Part shown: positions 25,436 to 34,386 of the stretch, piece by piece | Position numbering within the stretch: the stretch's first letter is position 1 | How the letters are laid out: each line of letters opens with the position of its first letter | DNA from: Verrucomicrobiota bacterium | Lineage (GTDB): Bacteria; Verrucomicrobiota; Verrucomicrobiia; Chthoniobacterales; Terrimicrobiaceae | NCBI GenBank assembly: GCA_026398275.1 | Contig: JAPLTF010000020.1 | Location: 1 to 64,000 of the forward strand | Direction: 5' to 3' | DNA length: 64,000 nucleotides | Program-made: the position numbers and the translations under genes | Notes under the pieces: generated by a model | The model's input: the letters and a program-made list of their open reading frames with translations, nothing else | The model's database searches: none | What the model was told of the DNA's origin: nothing

Positions 25436-26462
25436 ATGAGCGAGCCTTGGCGCTTGAGCCGGCCCTTCCGTGGCGGCACATGCAGGACGACCGAGGGCTG
25501 ATCGAGTGAGGCCGCAAGGCGGGGCAGGTCGGCCCCGGTGTCGGATATTAGGAATCGGAATTTCAGTTCCCCGCAATCCACCGCCGGACGCCAGACCAGC
25601 GCGGATACGGCCGAGGGGTGGTCCTTCGGCGGCTTGCGCGTGACGGTGGTGTCGATGTCGCCCGCCAGAGCGTTGAGCGCCTCAAACTCGGTCTCCGCCG
25701 CCTCGTGCAGGATGCTGCCGAGCGAGGCGATCTGCTCGTCCATCGCCCGCTCGATGCTCGATCCGGGCAGGATGTCGTGAAACGAATTGAAGAGCAGCAC
25801 GTCCCAGGGCTTGGAAAGATCGGCCCCCGGACGATTCTGCGAAGCGGCGACAATCGCATCGGTCGCCTCCGCGCGCCCGGGCAACGCCTCGCTGCGGCGG
25901 TAGGGGAACTTGAATTTCGCGACCGAGGAATAGCAGCCGCGCAGGCAGAAATTGAGTTCGCCCCGGTGAGTCGGGAGCAGGTTTTCGCCCCGGCGGGCGA
26001 CCTCCTTGCGCAGCGCATCCGACAGGCGGTGGAGTCCCGAGTGGATCACCTGGATCCCGGGATCCCGCGCGGCCCATTCCCGAATCTCCAGCAAATGACG
26101 GCGGGAGGGTCCGCCACCGTGGTTCCCGAGACCGTAGAAACAGGCGGTATTTTCCAGGCGGCTGGCAGAGGATTTTTCCAGAATCATGTCGAGCCGCGCC
26201 CTCATGTCATAGCGCTCGTTCTGGTAGGTGCCCACAACTTCGCGGAAGGCGAGGATGCGCGCGCCGGCATCGCCGAGCCACCAGAAGGCCGGTTCCTTCA
26301 AGGGAACCATCCTGGCCTGCGGACGGCTGAAGGCAAAAAAGTTGATGCCGCCTGCGGCAAGGATTTCGGGGAAGCCCGCGCTGTGGCCAAACGAATCCGC
26401 CTGCCATCCGGCTGTGACCGTCTTCCCGAACCGGGAGCGGAAATTCAGCAGTTCCGCCGTTC
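25432..26462 (-). pseudogene. Alpha-mannosidase (GH38) internal fragment
   Basis: About 340 codons of a glycoside hydrolase family 38 protein remain. GH38 signatures include GWQADSFGHSAGFPEIL (with the nucleophile Asp in the DxFGH motif), FFAFSRPQ, FWWLGDAGARI and DVLLFNSFHDILPGSSI. The usual family length is 800-1000 residues. The N-terminal ~100 residues are missing because the frame runs directly into the URO-D gene at about 26462. The C-terminal half is missing because the frame stops inside a MITE terminal repeat at 25432. Both ends are therefore broken, and I call it a pseudogene although the remaining frame is open. Confidence 0.8.
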
Positions 26463-27395
26463 CATCCAGATCGAATGGATCAGGTCGTAGCTCTCCATGG
26501 GCATTCCTTTGAAAACGATGTTGGAGGTGGAAAAGATGTAGCCGCCGCCGGGTTTCCCATGGGTGAGGGCGTATTCGGCGCTTTCGCGGATTTGTTCCGG
26601 CGTGCCGGTCTGCATGTGCGCGCAGTGGACGTTGCCGATGAGGCAGACCTGCTTGCCATATTTTTCCTTGAGTGTCCGGATGTCCATGCCCGCCATGGGA
26701 TCGAGTGAATGCAGGCCGTGAGGCCGGCAGGAGAGGATCTGGTCGATGACCGGCATCAGGTTGCCGTCGCTGTGTTTGATGGCGTAGCACCCGAGCGATC
26801 GGATGCCATCGATCGTTTGCTTGAGGTAGGGGGTGATGAACTCCGCGAACATCTCCGGGGAGAGGAACGGCCCGGGGTTAAAGGCGTAATCCGACCATAA
26901 CAAGAAGCCGTCGGCCCCGGCGTTCCGGTAGCTCTCAAAACTTCGGAGCGCGCCATCGACCCGGCGCTGGGCCTCGTCCTTCATGCCCTGCGGATCGTCG
27001 TAGAGCTTCTCCACGAACTCCATCATATCGGTTCCGGGGATGGCATAAGTGGGATCGCCCCCGCCGAGCACCATGAACTCGCTTCCGACGAGCTCCCGGA
27101 GCATCGCGATCTGCTCGCACGATTCCTCGTCGAATGTTCGGCCCGGGCATTCCGGGGTGACGGTCGAGACGATGATGCTGTGATCGAACTTGCGCGCGAT
27201 GTCGGCGCGGAGGCGCGCATTGTGGAGGTTCATCTCGCGGGGCGTCAGGCCCGTCCGGTCTGTGTCAAAGTCGCGGCTGAACAACGTCCGGCCCCCGAAT
27301 TTGCAGGCGGTTTCCTGAAATTCGATTTCAAAATGCGGGACAAAATCCGGTTGCCTGCCTTCCAGGGCAAGGATGGCTCTTTCGCGGTGGGTCAT
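26445..27395 (-). CDS. URO-D/corrinoid-methyltransferase family protein
   Basis: A 316-residue member of the uroporphyrinogen decarboxylase fold, of the type common in catabolic loci of Verrucomicrobia, where many act as MtaA-like methyl-transfer enzymes rather than true heme enzymes. Features include the opening MTHRERAILALEGRQPDFVP, the central GADGFLLWSDYAFNPGPFL and the metal-binding-type IKHSDGNLMPVID and LIGNVHC segments. The last codons (IHSIWMERRNC) already read DNA from the mannosidase fragment, so the natural C-terminus was replaced at the deletion junction. It follows the desaturase gene by 5 bp. Confidence 0.8.
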   Translation of the reverse strand: MTHRERAILALEGRQPDFVPHFEIEFQETACKFGGRTLFSRDFDTDRTGLTPREMNLHNARLRADIARKFDHSIIVSTVTPECPGRTFDEESCEQIAMLRELVGSEFMVLGGGDPTYAIPGTDMMEFVEKLYDDPQGMKDEAQRRVDGALRSFESYRNAGADGFLLWSDYAFNPGPFLSPEMFAEFITPYLKQTIDGIRSLGCYAIKHSDGNLMPVIDQILSCRPHGLHSLDPMAGMDIRTLKEKYGKQVCLIGNVHCAHMQTGTPEQIRESAEYALTHGKPGGGYIFSTSNIVFKGMPMESYDLIHSIWMERRNC

Positions 27396-27400
27396 GGGAT

Positions 27401-28510
27401 CTATTGAGCGGCCTCCGCACGAAGCAGATCATCATCAGCCAGCAACCCGTTGGAATCTCCCGCCGGGAGCGGCGGAGCATAGAAATAGCCCGGATCCTTC
27501 CGTTGTCGCTTCAGGATCGCCACCATCTCCTTCCATATCGCCCAAAGTCCGTGCGGGGCCGGGGGAAGGTCGTGCTCGATGGCCTTGCGAAGGCGGGGAA
27601 GGTTGTAGAACGGCACGGCAGGGAACATGTGGTGCTCGACGTGATACTGCATGTTCCAGTAAAGGAAGGCCGGAAACCAACTGCAGGTGTAGGTGCGGCA
27701 GCAGAGCCGGAAATCCGGCACGTCCGGAGTCATCCCGGTATGCTGCGGTGCGCCGCAGAGCAATTGGAGCCAGCTGCAATACTGGCATCCGAACGTCACG
27801 ATCAGGATCAGGATCCAGTTGCCCGTTGCCACGAAGAGGATCGCCAGCAGCAGGTGCCCGAAGAGGAGCTTGCGGGCCCAGCTGCGGTGCTCGCGGCGAA
27901 GCTTGAGGTTTTCCTCCGGCAGGATTTTTTCCGTCCATTCCGGGGTAAAATTCCAGATCCCCGACGAGAGATCCCCGCGGGCCGCCAGGATCCATTTCCA
28001 CACAAGAGCAAAAGCACCCTGCGGGTGCATGATGGGTGATAACTGCCAAAAGACGAACTTCACGCCATACCAGTCCAATCCCATCGGCAACACCACCTCG
28101 CCGTCATGGTCGTGATGGACGGTGACCTGGTGGTGTTTGACGTGGCTGACCCGGTAGGCGACCGGGTCGAACCAGCTCAGAAAGGAATACACGTTGTAGA
28201 AAAATTCGTTCCAAAACGCGGTCTTGAATGGCGTCTTGTGCGAAAGTTCGTGGCAGGCGGTCCCGCCTAAAAAAACGGCAAAGCTTCCATGGACGAAGAG
28301 CGCCAGGAGCAGGACCGGCACCGCCCAGGGCCAGTTCGTGGCGTGGATGTTTTTGAACGCCAGAAAGGCCAGCGTGGCAGTCACGGCGTAGAGCCCGAGT
28401 TGCGGGAGAACCTGGGCGAACCCACGCGCGTCGCTCTTGCGCATGAGGTCGCTCATCACCGCCTTGTCCACTTTCGTGCGATACCAGTTGATGCGAATTT
28501 TCTCGTTCAT
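27401..28510 (-). CDS. Fatty acid desaturase-type membrane protein
   Basis: A 369-residue di-iron membrane enzyme. The three His boxes are HELSH, HVKHH (with HHDHDG nearby) and HVEHHMFPAVPFYNLP. Four or more hydrophobic segments surround them. The family includes acyl desaturases, hydroxylases and other alkyl-chain oxygenases, so the substrate is not certain. The neighbour is a URO-D protein on the same strand, and an AraC regulator lies upstream on the same strand, 87 bp away. Confidence 0.85.
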   Translation of the reverse strand: MNEKIRINWYRTKVDKAVMSDLMRKSDARGFAQVLPQLGLYAVTATLAFLAFKNIHATNWPWAVPVLLLALFVHGSFAVFLGGTACHELSHKTPFKTAFWNEFFYNVYSFLSWFDPVAYRVSHVKHHQVTVHHDHDGEVVLPMGLDWYGVKFVFWQLSPIMHPQGAFALVWKWILAARGDLSSGIWNFTPEWTEKILPEENLKLRREHRSWARKLLFGHLLLAILFVATGNWILILIVTFGCQYCSWLQLLCGAPQHTGMTPDVPDFRLCCRTYTCSWFPAFLYWNMQYHVEHHMFPAVPFYNLPRLRKAIEHDLPPAPHGLWAIWKEMVAILKRQRKDPGYFYAPPLPAGDSNGLLADDDLLRAEAAQ

Positions 28511-28596
28511 AATAAAATATCCTAACGGCGCTTTTCACCCCCTGCCCGAAAACTGCTGGTAATGGGCCATGATTTGTTGGTAGAAATTCACCATTA

Positions 28597-29415
28597 TTAC
28601 TCCCGACTGCGGTAAAGTGAGGGACTCATTCCGGTGAGACGACGGAATTGTTTATTGAAGTAGTGCGGGTCGGGGATCCCGCATTCATGGGCGATTTCCT
28701 TGATCGGGCAGTTGGTCGAAATGAGCAGATTCTTCGCCATTTCGATCCGGAGATGAAGCAGGTATCCGTCCACGGTCATGCCGAAGCGCTCGCGGAAGCG
28801 GGCGGAAAAAAAGTTCCGGCTCAAACCGCTGGCGGCGGCAAGCACCGCCACATCCAGAGGCTTCTGGAAATGCAGTTCGATCTCCAGGCGGACTGCGTCC
28901 AGCGCGTGGTCCGACCGGCGATTTTTTCGTCCGCTTTTTTCTTCATGGGGAGGCCGTTGCGCCATCATCAGCAGCAAGTGCTGGAGCTGCGCCCCTGCGG
29001 CAGCGGTGGCCAATTTACTCCCGGTGCGGCTGCCGTCTCTCGGGCGCAGCGTCTCGGTGATCGCCCGGAAACGATCCTCGAAATAGCCGCGCAGGCTGGC
29101 TGGCGACAGATGGATGGGAATGCGGAATCCGGTCTCGCCGGGTCTCAGTGCGACGGATTCAAAGTGGATGCACCAGTGGGTCCCGCCCCTTGGCAGATCA
29201 TAAATTGTGATCACCCCCGGCGGGCTGAGAGTCAGGTCGCCGGCGCGGAACTTGCAGGCTTTCTTCCCGAAGAAAATCGTGCCGTCGTAGAGATGTTGGT
29301 GCAGGGCGACCCGATCATGCAAATACTCCCGCCCCGAATTCGATGCAGGCATGGGAAACCGGCCCGCACTCTTGATTTGCGGGATGCAGCGCAAGGGCCA
29401 TGGAAAATATTTCAC
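28597..29415 (-). CDS. AraC-family regulator
   Basis: A 272-residue protein. The N-terminal half is a cupin-like ligand domain (RAGDLTLSPPGVITIYDLPRG). The C-terminal half is a standard double-HTH AraC domain: LDVAVLAAASGLSRNFFSAR and then IKEIAHECGIPDPHYFNKQF ending in GMSPSLYRS. The downstream genes on the same strand (desaturase, URO-D) are the likely targets, an inference from position. An internal Met22 start is also possible. Confidence 0.9.
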   Translation of the reverse strand: MKYFPWPLRCIPQIKSAGRFPMPASNSGREYLHDRVALHQHLYDGTIFFGKKACKFRAGDLTLSPPGVITIYDLPRGGTHWCIHFESVALRPGETGFRIPIHLSPASLRGYFEDRFRAITETLRPRDGSRTGSKLATAAAGAQLQHLLLMMAQRPPHEEKSGRKNRRSDHALDAVRLEIELHFQKPLDVAVLAAASGLSRNFFSARFRERFGMTVDGYLLHLRIEMAKNLLISTNCPIKEIAHECGIPDPHYFNKQFRRLTGMSPSLYRSRE

Positions 29416-29572
29416 AGCGCGCGGATCTCAGTGCGGCGTCGCGGGTTGGCGAATGACAATAGCTTCATGGATATGAATGGTATCCAGGGCGATGGCGGGA
29501 GTTTGGCCCTTGTGCGTCCAGCGCGAAAGCAATCTGGGCAGACAGGACAGAACGGGGCGTTTTGCCGTCATG

Positions 29573-29700
29573 ATGACGCATCAACTCCAGACAGCCAAGC
29601 AGCGTTTTCGGCCGTGGCCGGGAATGCGGCGAAAGGGATCCCGCAACTTGTGACGAAGCGCGGGAGGCCATTCGTCGTCGTGAGTGCCGCAGACTTCATC
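29573..29700 (+). pseudogene. Phd/YefM antitoxin remnant
   Basis: Reading from ATG 29570-29573, the codons give a start like MTHQLQTAKQRF. After a shift of frame near 29605 the reading continues SAVAGNAAKGIPQLVTKRGR and then PFVVVSAADF. Joined, this is the Phd/YefM pattern: Q-TAK-x-x-F-S, A-x-x-G-x-P-Q-x-V-T-x-x-G-x-P, V-V-V-S-A-x-D. The frameshift and the lack of a further C-terminus or toxin make it a pseudogene. Confidence 0.6.
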
Positions 29701-29801
29701 TGCAAATCCCATTCGTCATCGGCAAACGGTTGCAGGTCCGCCATCAATTCGCAGTATTCCTGCGGGGAAAGCTGCGCAATCGCTTCCTTGATCTCGACTA
29801 A
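29683..29801 (-). pseudogene. Small antitoxin-like N-terminal remnant
   Basis: The minus strand reads LVEIKEAIAQLSPQEYCELM and then ADLQPFADDEWDLQMKSAA, a form seen in short antitoxin-like proteins with an acidic DDEWDxQ motif. There is no start codon in the frame; the upstream codons overlap the stop of yjbQ. Similarity ends at about 29685, where it meets the Phd fragment on the other strand. It is therefore a decayed piece. Confidence 0.45.
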
Positions 29802-30217
29802 ACGCCCATCACCACGACATCGACCTGCCGGGCATGGGCGGCGCGGCGGTGCTCGAAGAGAAAGATCCCCTGCCAGGTGCCGAGGGTGAGGCGTCCGGCG
29901 GCGACCGGGATCACTTCGCTCGTGCGGGTGACCGCCATTCTCAGGTGGCTGGTGGTGTCGTCGGATCCTTCCAAAGTGTGCACATAGTCCGGATCATCCT
30001 CCGGCGCGATTTTTTCCAGCCACGCATGGAGGTCGGTGCGGGCGCTCGGGTCGGCATTCTCGTAGATCACGAGGCTGGCGCTCGTGTGCCGGACGAAGAC
30101 GGTCGCCGTGCCGGTTGTCACCCCGCTGGCGCAGACAATTTTTTCCACGTCACTTGTGATTTCATACGTCCCCTTTCCGCGCGTGCGGACGGTGAGCGTT
30201 TCGTGGAGCGCCTTCAT
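29798..30217 (-). CDS. yjbQ: YjbQ family protein (UPF0047)
   Basis: A 139-residue protein of the YjbQ/UPF0047 family, reported to have secondary thiamine phosphate synthase activity. Family marks are VFVRHTSASLVIYENADPS, then HLRMAVTRTSEVIPV and LGTWQGIFLFEHR. The start MKALHETLTV at 30217 overlaps the stop of the DUF423 gene by 4 bp; longer in-frame extensions have no similarity. It is the second gene of a two-gene unit. Confidence 0.9.
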   Translation of the reverse strand: MKALHETLTVRTRGKGTYEITSDVEKIVCASGVTTGTATVFVRHTSASLVIYENADPSARTDLHAWLEKIAPEDDPDYVHTLEGSDDTTSHLRMAVTRTSEVIPVAAGRLTLGTWQGIFLFEHRRAAHARQVDVVVMGV

Positions 30218-30564
30218 TTCCGGGGTTTGAAGAGCATCGCCCAGCCGACAAGGAAAAGAATTCCTCCGATTGGGGTAATGGCCCCGAGCCACCGGATGTT
30301 TGTAATCGCGAGTAAATACAGCGAGCCGGAAAAGAAGAGGACCCCCGCCGCCCAGAACCACACGACCTTCGGCTTCCGCTCAGAGGCCCAGAGCGAGGCC
30401 ACAGCGTGAACGAGCTGATAGAGAACGGCTGTCTGCCAGATCGCAACGGTTCCGTTTGCGGCGAGCAGGTCCTTCAGCGCATGGGCTCCAAACGCCCCGA
30501 AGGCGACGCCGGTAAATCCCAATATTGCGGCAAGTGTTGTAGCGGGCATACGGGGAGCCTGCAC
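30214..30564 (-). CDS. DUF423 family small membrane protein
   Basis: A 116-residue inner-membrane protein with four hydrophobic helices. Markers of DUF423 are GAFGAHALKDLLA, WQTAVLYQLVHAVASL, LFFSGSLYLLAIT and ITPIGGILFLVGWAML. The exact start (30564 or the Met at 30549) is uncertain. It overlaps yjbQ, so they are coupled. The function of the family is unknown. Confidence 0.88.
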   Translation of the reverse strand: MQAPRMPATTLAAILGFTGVAFGAFGAHALKDLLAANGTVAIWQTAVLYQLVHAVASLWASERKPKVVWFWAAGVLFFSGSLYLLAITNIRWLGAITPIGGILFLVGWAMLFKPRK

Positions 30565-30642
30565 GAATCGCGCCTACTGATCAACCGTTGCCTCCGGTCC
30601 CAAATCCGCGCGCAAGCTCGACTCTGGAGAAACACGTTGCGA

Positions 30643-30762
30643 CTAGAGCGGTTTCCGATTTACTGAGCCACGGCGCTCTGTCGCCGTGCCGCTGCTGCGC
30701 CTCGACAGAGCGAGGCGACTACAACGATGTATCCGGCCATGACTTTACTTAAACCGCTCTAG
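30643..30762. mobile_element. MITE-like element with CTAGAGCGGTTT ends
   Basis: A 120-bp element bounded by perfect 12-bp inverted repeats, CTAGAGCGGTTT on the left and AAACCGCTCTAG on the right. It has no coding capacity, and the ends start with CTAG. Inside is a second palindromic portion (CACGGCGCTCTGTCGCCGTG). One right end is found alone at 25424-25435 next to the truncated mannosidase gene. The surrounding gap 30565-30950 holds nothing else that I recognise. Confidence 0.7.
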
Positions 30763-30950
30763 CTTCGCCGGGCATGTAGCGGTTGCAACGCAGGGCGCAA
30801 AGCGTCCGAGGCCGGGCTTTCCATTCTGAAAGAATTTCGTTCCCGATGTTTTCGCTATGATGTCCTTGCGCTCACAACCTTATGGGAAGCTGCTTCGGAA
30901 AAATGAAAAATCACTTGCGCGGATGCCGATCCCGGCATCCACTCCGAGTT

Positions 30951-31601
30951 ATGAAATTTCTGGAACCTGCGGCACTGATCGAGACTCTGAACTGGCGGTA
31001 TGCGACGAAGCAATTTGATCCGGCGAGGAAGATCCCGGCCGCGGTGTGGAGCGCGCTCGAGGACGCGCTGATCCTGACGCCCTCGTCCTACGGGCTCCAG
31101 CCATGGCATTTCTTTGTTGTCACGGACGCAAAGCTCAAGGCCGCCCTGCGCCCGCATTCTTGGGATCAGCCCCAGGTGACAGATTGCTCGCATCACGTGG
31201 TTTTCGCAGCCCGCAGGGACATTGATGCGGCATTTGTGGAAAAATATCTCGCGCGGATTTCCGAGATTCGCGGCGTCGGAGTTGAATCGCTCGGGTTCTA
31301 CCGGGACATGATGACTTCGGACATTCTGAACGGTCCGCGCTCGAAGTGGGTGCAGGAATGGGCGGCCCGCCAGGTGTATATCGCGCTGGGAAACTTCATG
31401 ACCGCCGCCGCCCTGCTCGGCGTGGACACCTGCCCGATGGAGGGTATGGATCCCGCCAAATACGACGAGATTCTTGGCCTCCCTGCAAAAGGGTTCAACA
31501 CCATCGTCGCCTGCCCGACCGGATACCGCGCCGAAGGAGACAAATATGCCGGCCTCCCGAAAGTCCGGTTCCCAAAGGAAGATCTCCTAGAGGTTTTGTA
31601 G
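30951..31601 (+). CDS. Nitroreductase-family NAD(P)H oxidoreductase
   Basis: A 216-residue FMN-dependent oxidoreductase of the nitroreductase fold. Markers are NWRYATKQFDP at the N-terminus, LTPSSYGLQPWHFFVV and the C-terminal FNTIVACPTGYRAEGDKYA. The middle GVDTCPMEGMDPAKY is the usual FMN-contacting region. The start MKFLEPAALI at 30951 is chosen over an upstream Met with no similarity. The physiological substrate is unknown; it is monocistronic. Confidence 0.9.
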   Translation: MKFLEPAALIETLNWRYATKQFDPARKIPAAVWSALEDALILTPSSYGLQPWHFFVVTDAKLKAALRPHSWDQPQVTDCSHHVVFAARRDIDAAFVEKYLARISEIRGVGVESLGFYRDMMTSDILNGPRSKWVQEWAARQVYIALGNFMTAAALLGVDTCPMEGMDPAKYDEILGLPAKGFNTIVACPTGYRAEGDKYAGLPKVRFPKEDLLEVL

Positions 31602-31770
31602 CCCTGCGCCCGGCTCAGCGGAACCCGGCATAAGAGGCCCGCAAATCACGCATATCCCCACGAATGGATGAGGCTTCCGGCGGGAGAAGGGGAGGCTTTT
31701 TCGTGTTTTTCTGTTCCTTGTTGCATTCGCGGTCATTCGCTTTATTCGCGGGCAAAATCCTGCGCCTGGC
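31602..31770. repeat. Dispersed 'CGCGAATAAAG' intergenic repeat, copy 2
   Basis: This convergent gap contains the reverse-oriented copy of the repeat found at 15505-15658. It is flanked by near-identical 17-base direct repeats, CCTGCGCCCGGCTCAGC at about 31604 and CCTGCGCCTGGCTCAGC at about 31762, which may be traces of insertion. Confidence 0.6.
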
Positions 31771-32421
31771 TCAGCCGAAAGTCCCGATCCAGTGCCAGAT
31801 CCCGGCGGCCCCCGCGCCGCCAAGGGCTGCGATCAGGATGACATACGCCGCTGACAAAACGGTCAGCACGTAGCCGAAGCAGGTCACGAGCCCGTCGCGT
31901 TCCAGCATGCCCAGGCAGAGCATGATGATGGCGAACCCCGGAATCGTGTTCGTTAAGGGGAACGGCGGGGGAATCGGAAGGCTCAGGAGGAATGCGGAAA
32001 GGGCGATGGCAAACCCGGCCGCCATCTGCGCCTGGCGGCTGTCCACCAGGCCCAACCAGCGCACGCGCAGGAATTTTTCCAGCCTCGTATGGATCGCGAT
32101 CCCGAACCGGAGCGTTTTGTCCAGCACGGCAGATGAAATCCTCCGCTTCGCGATAAATTCCGGGAGCCATGGCCGGTGGCGGAAGGCGATCCTGATCCCG
32201 CAGATCGCAATCGCGATCCCGAACGGAATCGAAAGCCCGGGGATCGCCACCGGCGACAAAAATGGAAGGCAGAGGACGATGGCGATGGTCTGCAGTCCGC
32301 GCCCGTGGGTGTGCCGGATGATATCCTCGACGGACATCGGCTCCCCTCCGGCGAGTTCGAGAATCCGCCGGAGATCGTCGGAAACGCGCAGTGCCGGAGC
32401 GGGAGATTCGGGTTCAGTCAT
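31771..32421 (-). CDS. ExoD-like membrane protein
   Basis: A 217-residue membrane protein of the ExoD family (exopolysaccharide synthesis ExoD). Characteristic motifs are ILCLPFLSPVAIPGLS-type segment (LPFLSPVAIPGLSIPFGIAI) and the FPLTNTIPGFAIIMLCLGML helix. The start MTEPES (32421) is used; Met at 32439 is an alternative. The molecular function of ExoD is not established. Confidence 0.83.
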   Translation of the reverse strand: MTEPESPAPALRVSDDLRRILELAGGEPMSVEDIIRHTHGRGLQTIAIVLCLPFLSPVAIPGLSIPFGIAIAICGIRIAFRHRPWLPEFIAKRRISSAVLDKTLRFGIAIHTRLEKFLRVRWLGLVDSRQAQMAAGFAIALSAFLLSLPIPPPFPLTNTIPGFAIIMLCLGMLERDGLVTCFGYVLTVLSAAYVILIAALGGAGAAGIWHWIGTFG

Positions 32422-32511
32422 GGGAATCACGCCTGTCATACAGCGCCGGGCGCAAAGGAGCAAATTTTGTTCGCCTTGCATGTCGGGCGGATTCCCTGTG
32501 AGATGAGGGGA

Positions 32512-34386
32512 ATGACAGACGAACTCGCCCAAGCCGTGGAGAGCGGCTCAATTGACAAGAAATGCGCAGACGCCCTCGCCCGCCTTACTCCCGGCTCCTA
32601 TTGCCAGCACAAAAGCTGGGGATTCGGGCGTGTGGCGGAGTGGAACCTGATCGCCGGACAGATCTTCATCGACTTCGGAACCAAGAAGGGCCACCCGATG
32701 CAGGTCGCATACGCGGGGGAAACGCTCACGCCGATCCCGGGCGACCACATTCTCGCCCGCAAAGCCTCCGAGCCGCAGGCGGTCCGCGACCAGGCGAAGG
32801 GAGATGCCCTCGAGCTTGCGCGCAAAATCATTGCCGACCTTGGGGGCAAGGCCACCACTGAGCAGGTGGCCGCCACACTCCAGCCCGAAATCTTTGACGC
32901 GGCCGGCTTCAAAAAATGGTGGGATGGGGTGAAGAAAAAAATGAAGGCGGACGGGCATTTTCAGATTCCGTCAAAGAAGTCAGATCCGTTCGTGCTTCTC
33001 GAGGTTGCTGTGAATCCCGGCCGCGGATTCATTGACCAGTTCCGCGAGGCCCGCCACACAAAGGACCAGGTGGCTGCGCTGGACCAGATCACCAAGGCCC
33101 TCGGCGATCTCGCCGACGAGGTCGAGGAGCTCAAGTCCCTCGCCGCGCAGATCGAGGACACCGCGCAGAAAGGGCGCAAGCTCCAGTCGGCGGCAGCGGT
33201 CGAAATGCTCCTCGTGCGCGATGAGATTCTATCCCGCCACAGCGCTCTCACTCCGGGGCCGGACGCCCCGACGGTCGCGGACATTCTGGTCGGCGAGGAA
33301 TTCCGCCTGCCCGCCCTCTTTGCCAGCCTCCCCGCCTCGAAGCACCGCAAGGTTCTGGAATCTTTTGAAAAAGCCTTCGGCGACCGCTGGACGGACAAGG
33401 CGCTCAAGCTTGCCCAGCAGGCGAATTCCCGCCTCGTCATCGAAATTGCCAGGCTGTTCGAGAAGGTCGGCAAGGGCGACGTCATCCATGCCGCCCTCGC
33501 GCGCTGGATCAGCGAGCGCTCGATTTCCTCTGAGACCCTGATCTGGCTTTGCAAGGAGCGTGGTGCCGGGTTCTCCGGAATCTTCAATGCCGAGCTGCTC
33601 GCCGCGGTCTTCAGCGCGCTGGAGACCGACCTGCTCTCCGAGCGCCGCACGTCGCGACTGCGCGACCTCCTCATGGACGACCGCAAGCTCCTCGGCGAGC
33701 TCATCGCCGGGGCGGACCGCGACACCGTCCGGGACACGATGCGCAAGCTTTTGCTCACGCCGGTCTTCGATGACCTGACGAAGCGCTCGCTCATGGCCCG
33801 CATCGTGAAGCTCTATCCCGACACCCAGAGCATGATCACGGGCGACTCCCCGGAGGAAAAGGTCGAGTCGCTCACGGTCTCCTGGTCGAGCCTGGAAAAG
33901 CGGAAGGCCGACTACGAGCACCTGATCTACAAGGAAATTCCGCAGAACCTCAAGGACATCAACGTCGCCAAGGAGCAGGGCGATCTTCGCGAGAATTTCG
34001 GATTCAAGGCCGCCAAGGAGCAGCAGCGGGTTCTCGAGCGCCGGAAGATCGAGTCCGAGCGGGACCTCTCGAACGCGCGCGGAACGAATTTCGAAAACCC
34101 CGACACCAACCAGGTTTCGATCGGCACCGTTGTCACCCTCGTGCAGGAATCCGGAGACAACGAGGTCTACACGATCCTTGGAGCATGGGATAGCGCGCCG
34201 GATCTCGGCATCGTTTCCTACAAAGCCGGCATCGGCCAGATCCTCCTCGGGCGCAAGCCGGGCGAGACGGTCGAGCTTCCCGGCGAGCAGGGCGCCCGCC
34301 AGTTCCGCATCGAGTCGATCACCGTGTTCAGCGGCCTGGATCTCCTCCGCGAGAAGGTTCACGCGCTCAGCCCGGCCGAAAACTGA
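32512..34386 (+). CDS. Long GreA-type transcription elongation factor
   Basis: A 624-residue protein. The last ~160 residues are a GreA domain: an antiparallel coiled-coil with the acidic tip GDLRENFGFKAAKEQQ (the D and E needed to stimulate RNA cleavage by polymerase are kept), then a FKBP-like half with SIGTVVTLVQE and IGQILLGRKPGETVELP. The first ~460 residues are a helical domain without a known name to me; its start resembles a tudor-like part (WGFGRVAEWNLIAGQIFIDF). An extended GreA of about 700 residues is known in Chlamydiae, so this is probably a PVC-type variant. The start is preceded by AGGGGA. Confidence 0.8.
   Translation: MTDELAQAVESGSIDKKCADALARLTPGSYCQHKSWGFGRVAEWNLIAGQIFIDFGTKKGHPMQVAYAGETLTPIPGDHILARKASEPQAVRDQAKGDALELARKIIADLGGKATTEQVAATLQPEIFDAAGFKKWWDGVKKKMKADGHFQIPSKKSDPFVLLEVAVNPGRGFIDQFREARHTKDQVAALDQITKALGDLADEVEELKSLAAQIEDTAQKGRKLQSAAAVEMLLVRDEILSRHSALTPGPDAPTVADILVGEEFRLPALFASLPASKHRKVLESFEKAFGDRWTDKALKLAQQANSRLVIEIARLFEKVGKGDVIHAALARWISERSISSETLIWLCKERGAGFSGIFNAELLAAVFSALETDLLSERRTSRLRDLLMDDRKLLGELIAGADRDTVRDTMRKLLLTPVFDDLTKRSLMARIVKLYPDTQSMITGDSPEEKVESLTVSWSSLEKRKADYEHLIYKEIPQNLKDINVAKEQGDLRENFGFKAAKEQQRVLERRKIESERDLSNARGTNFENPDTNQVSIGTVVTLVQESGDNEVYTILGAWDSAPDLGIVSYKAGIGQILLGRKPGETVELPGEQGARQFRIESITVFSGLDLLREKVHALSPAEN

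Noticed and set aside
28648-29889. A 413-codon plus-strand frame across the AraC gene
   Set aside because: Only the last part carries the Phd remnant; the rest is antisense to the AraC gene, which has a full domain.
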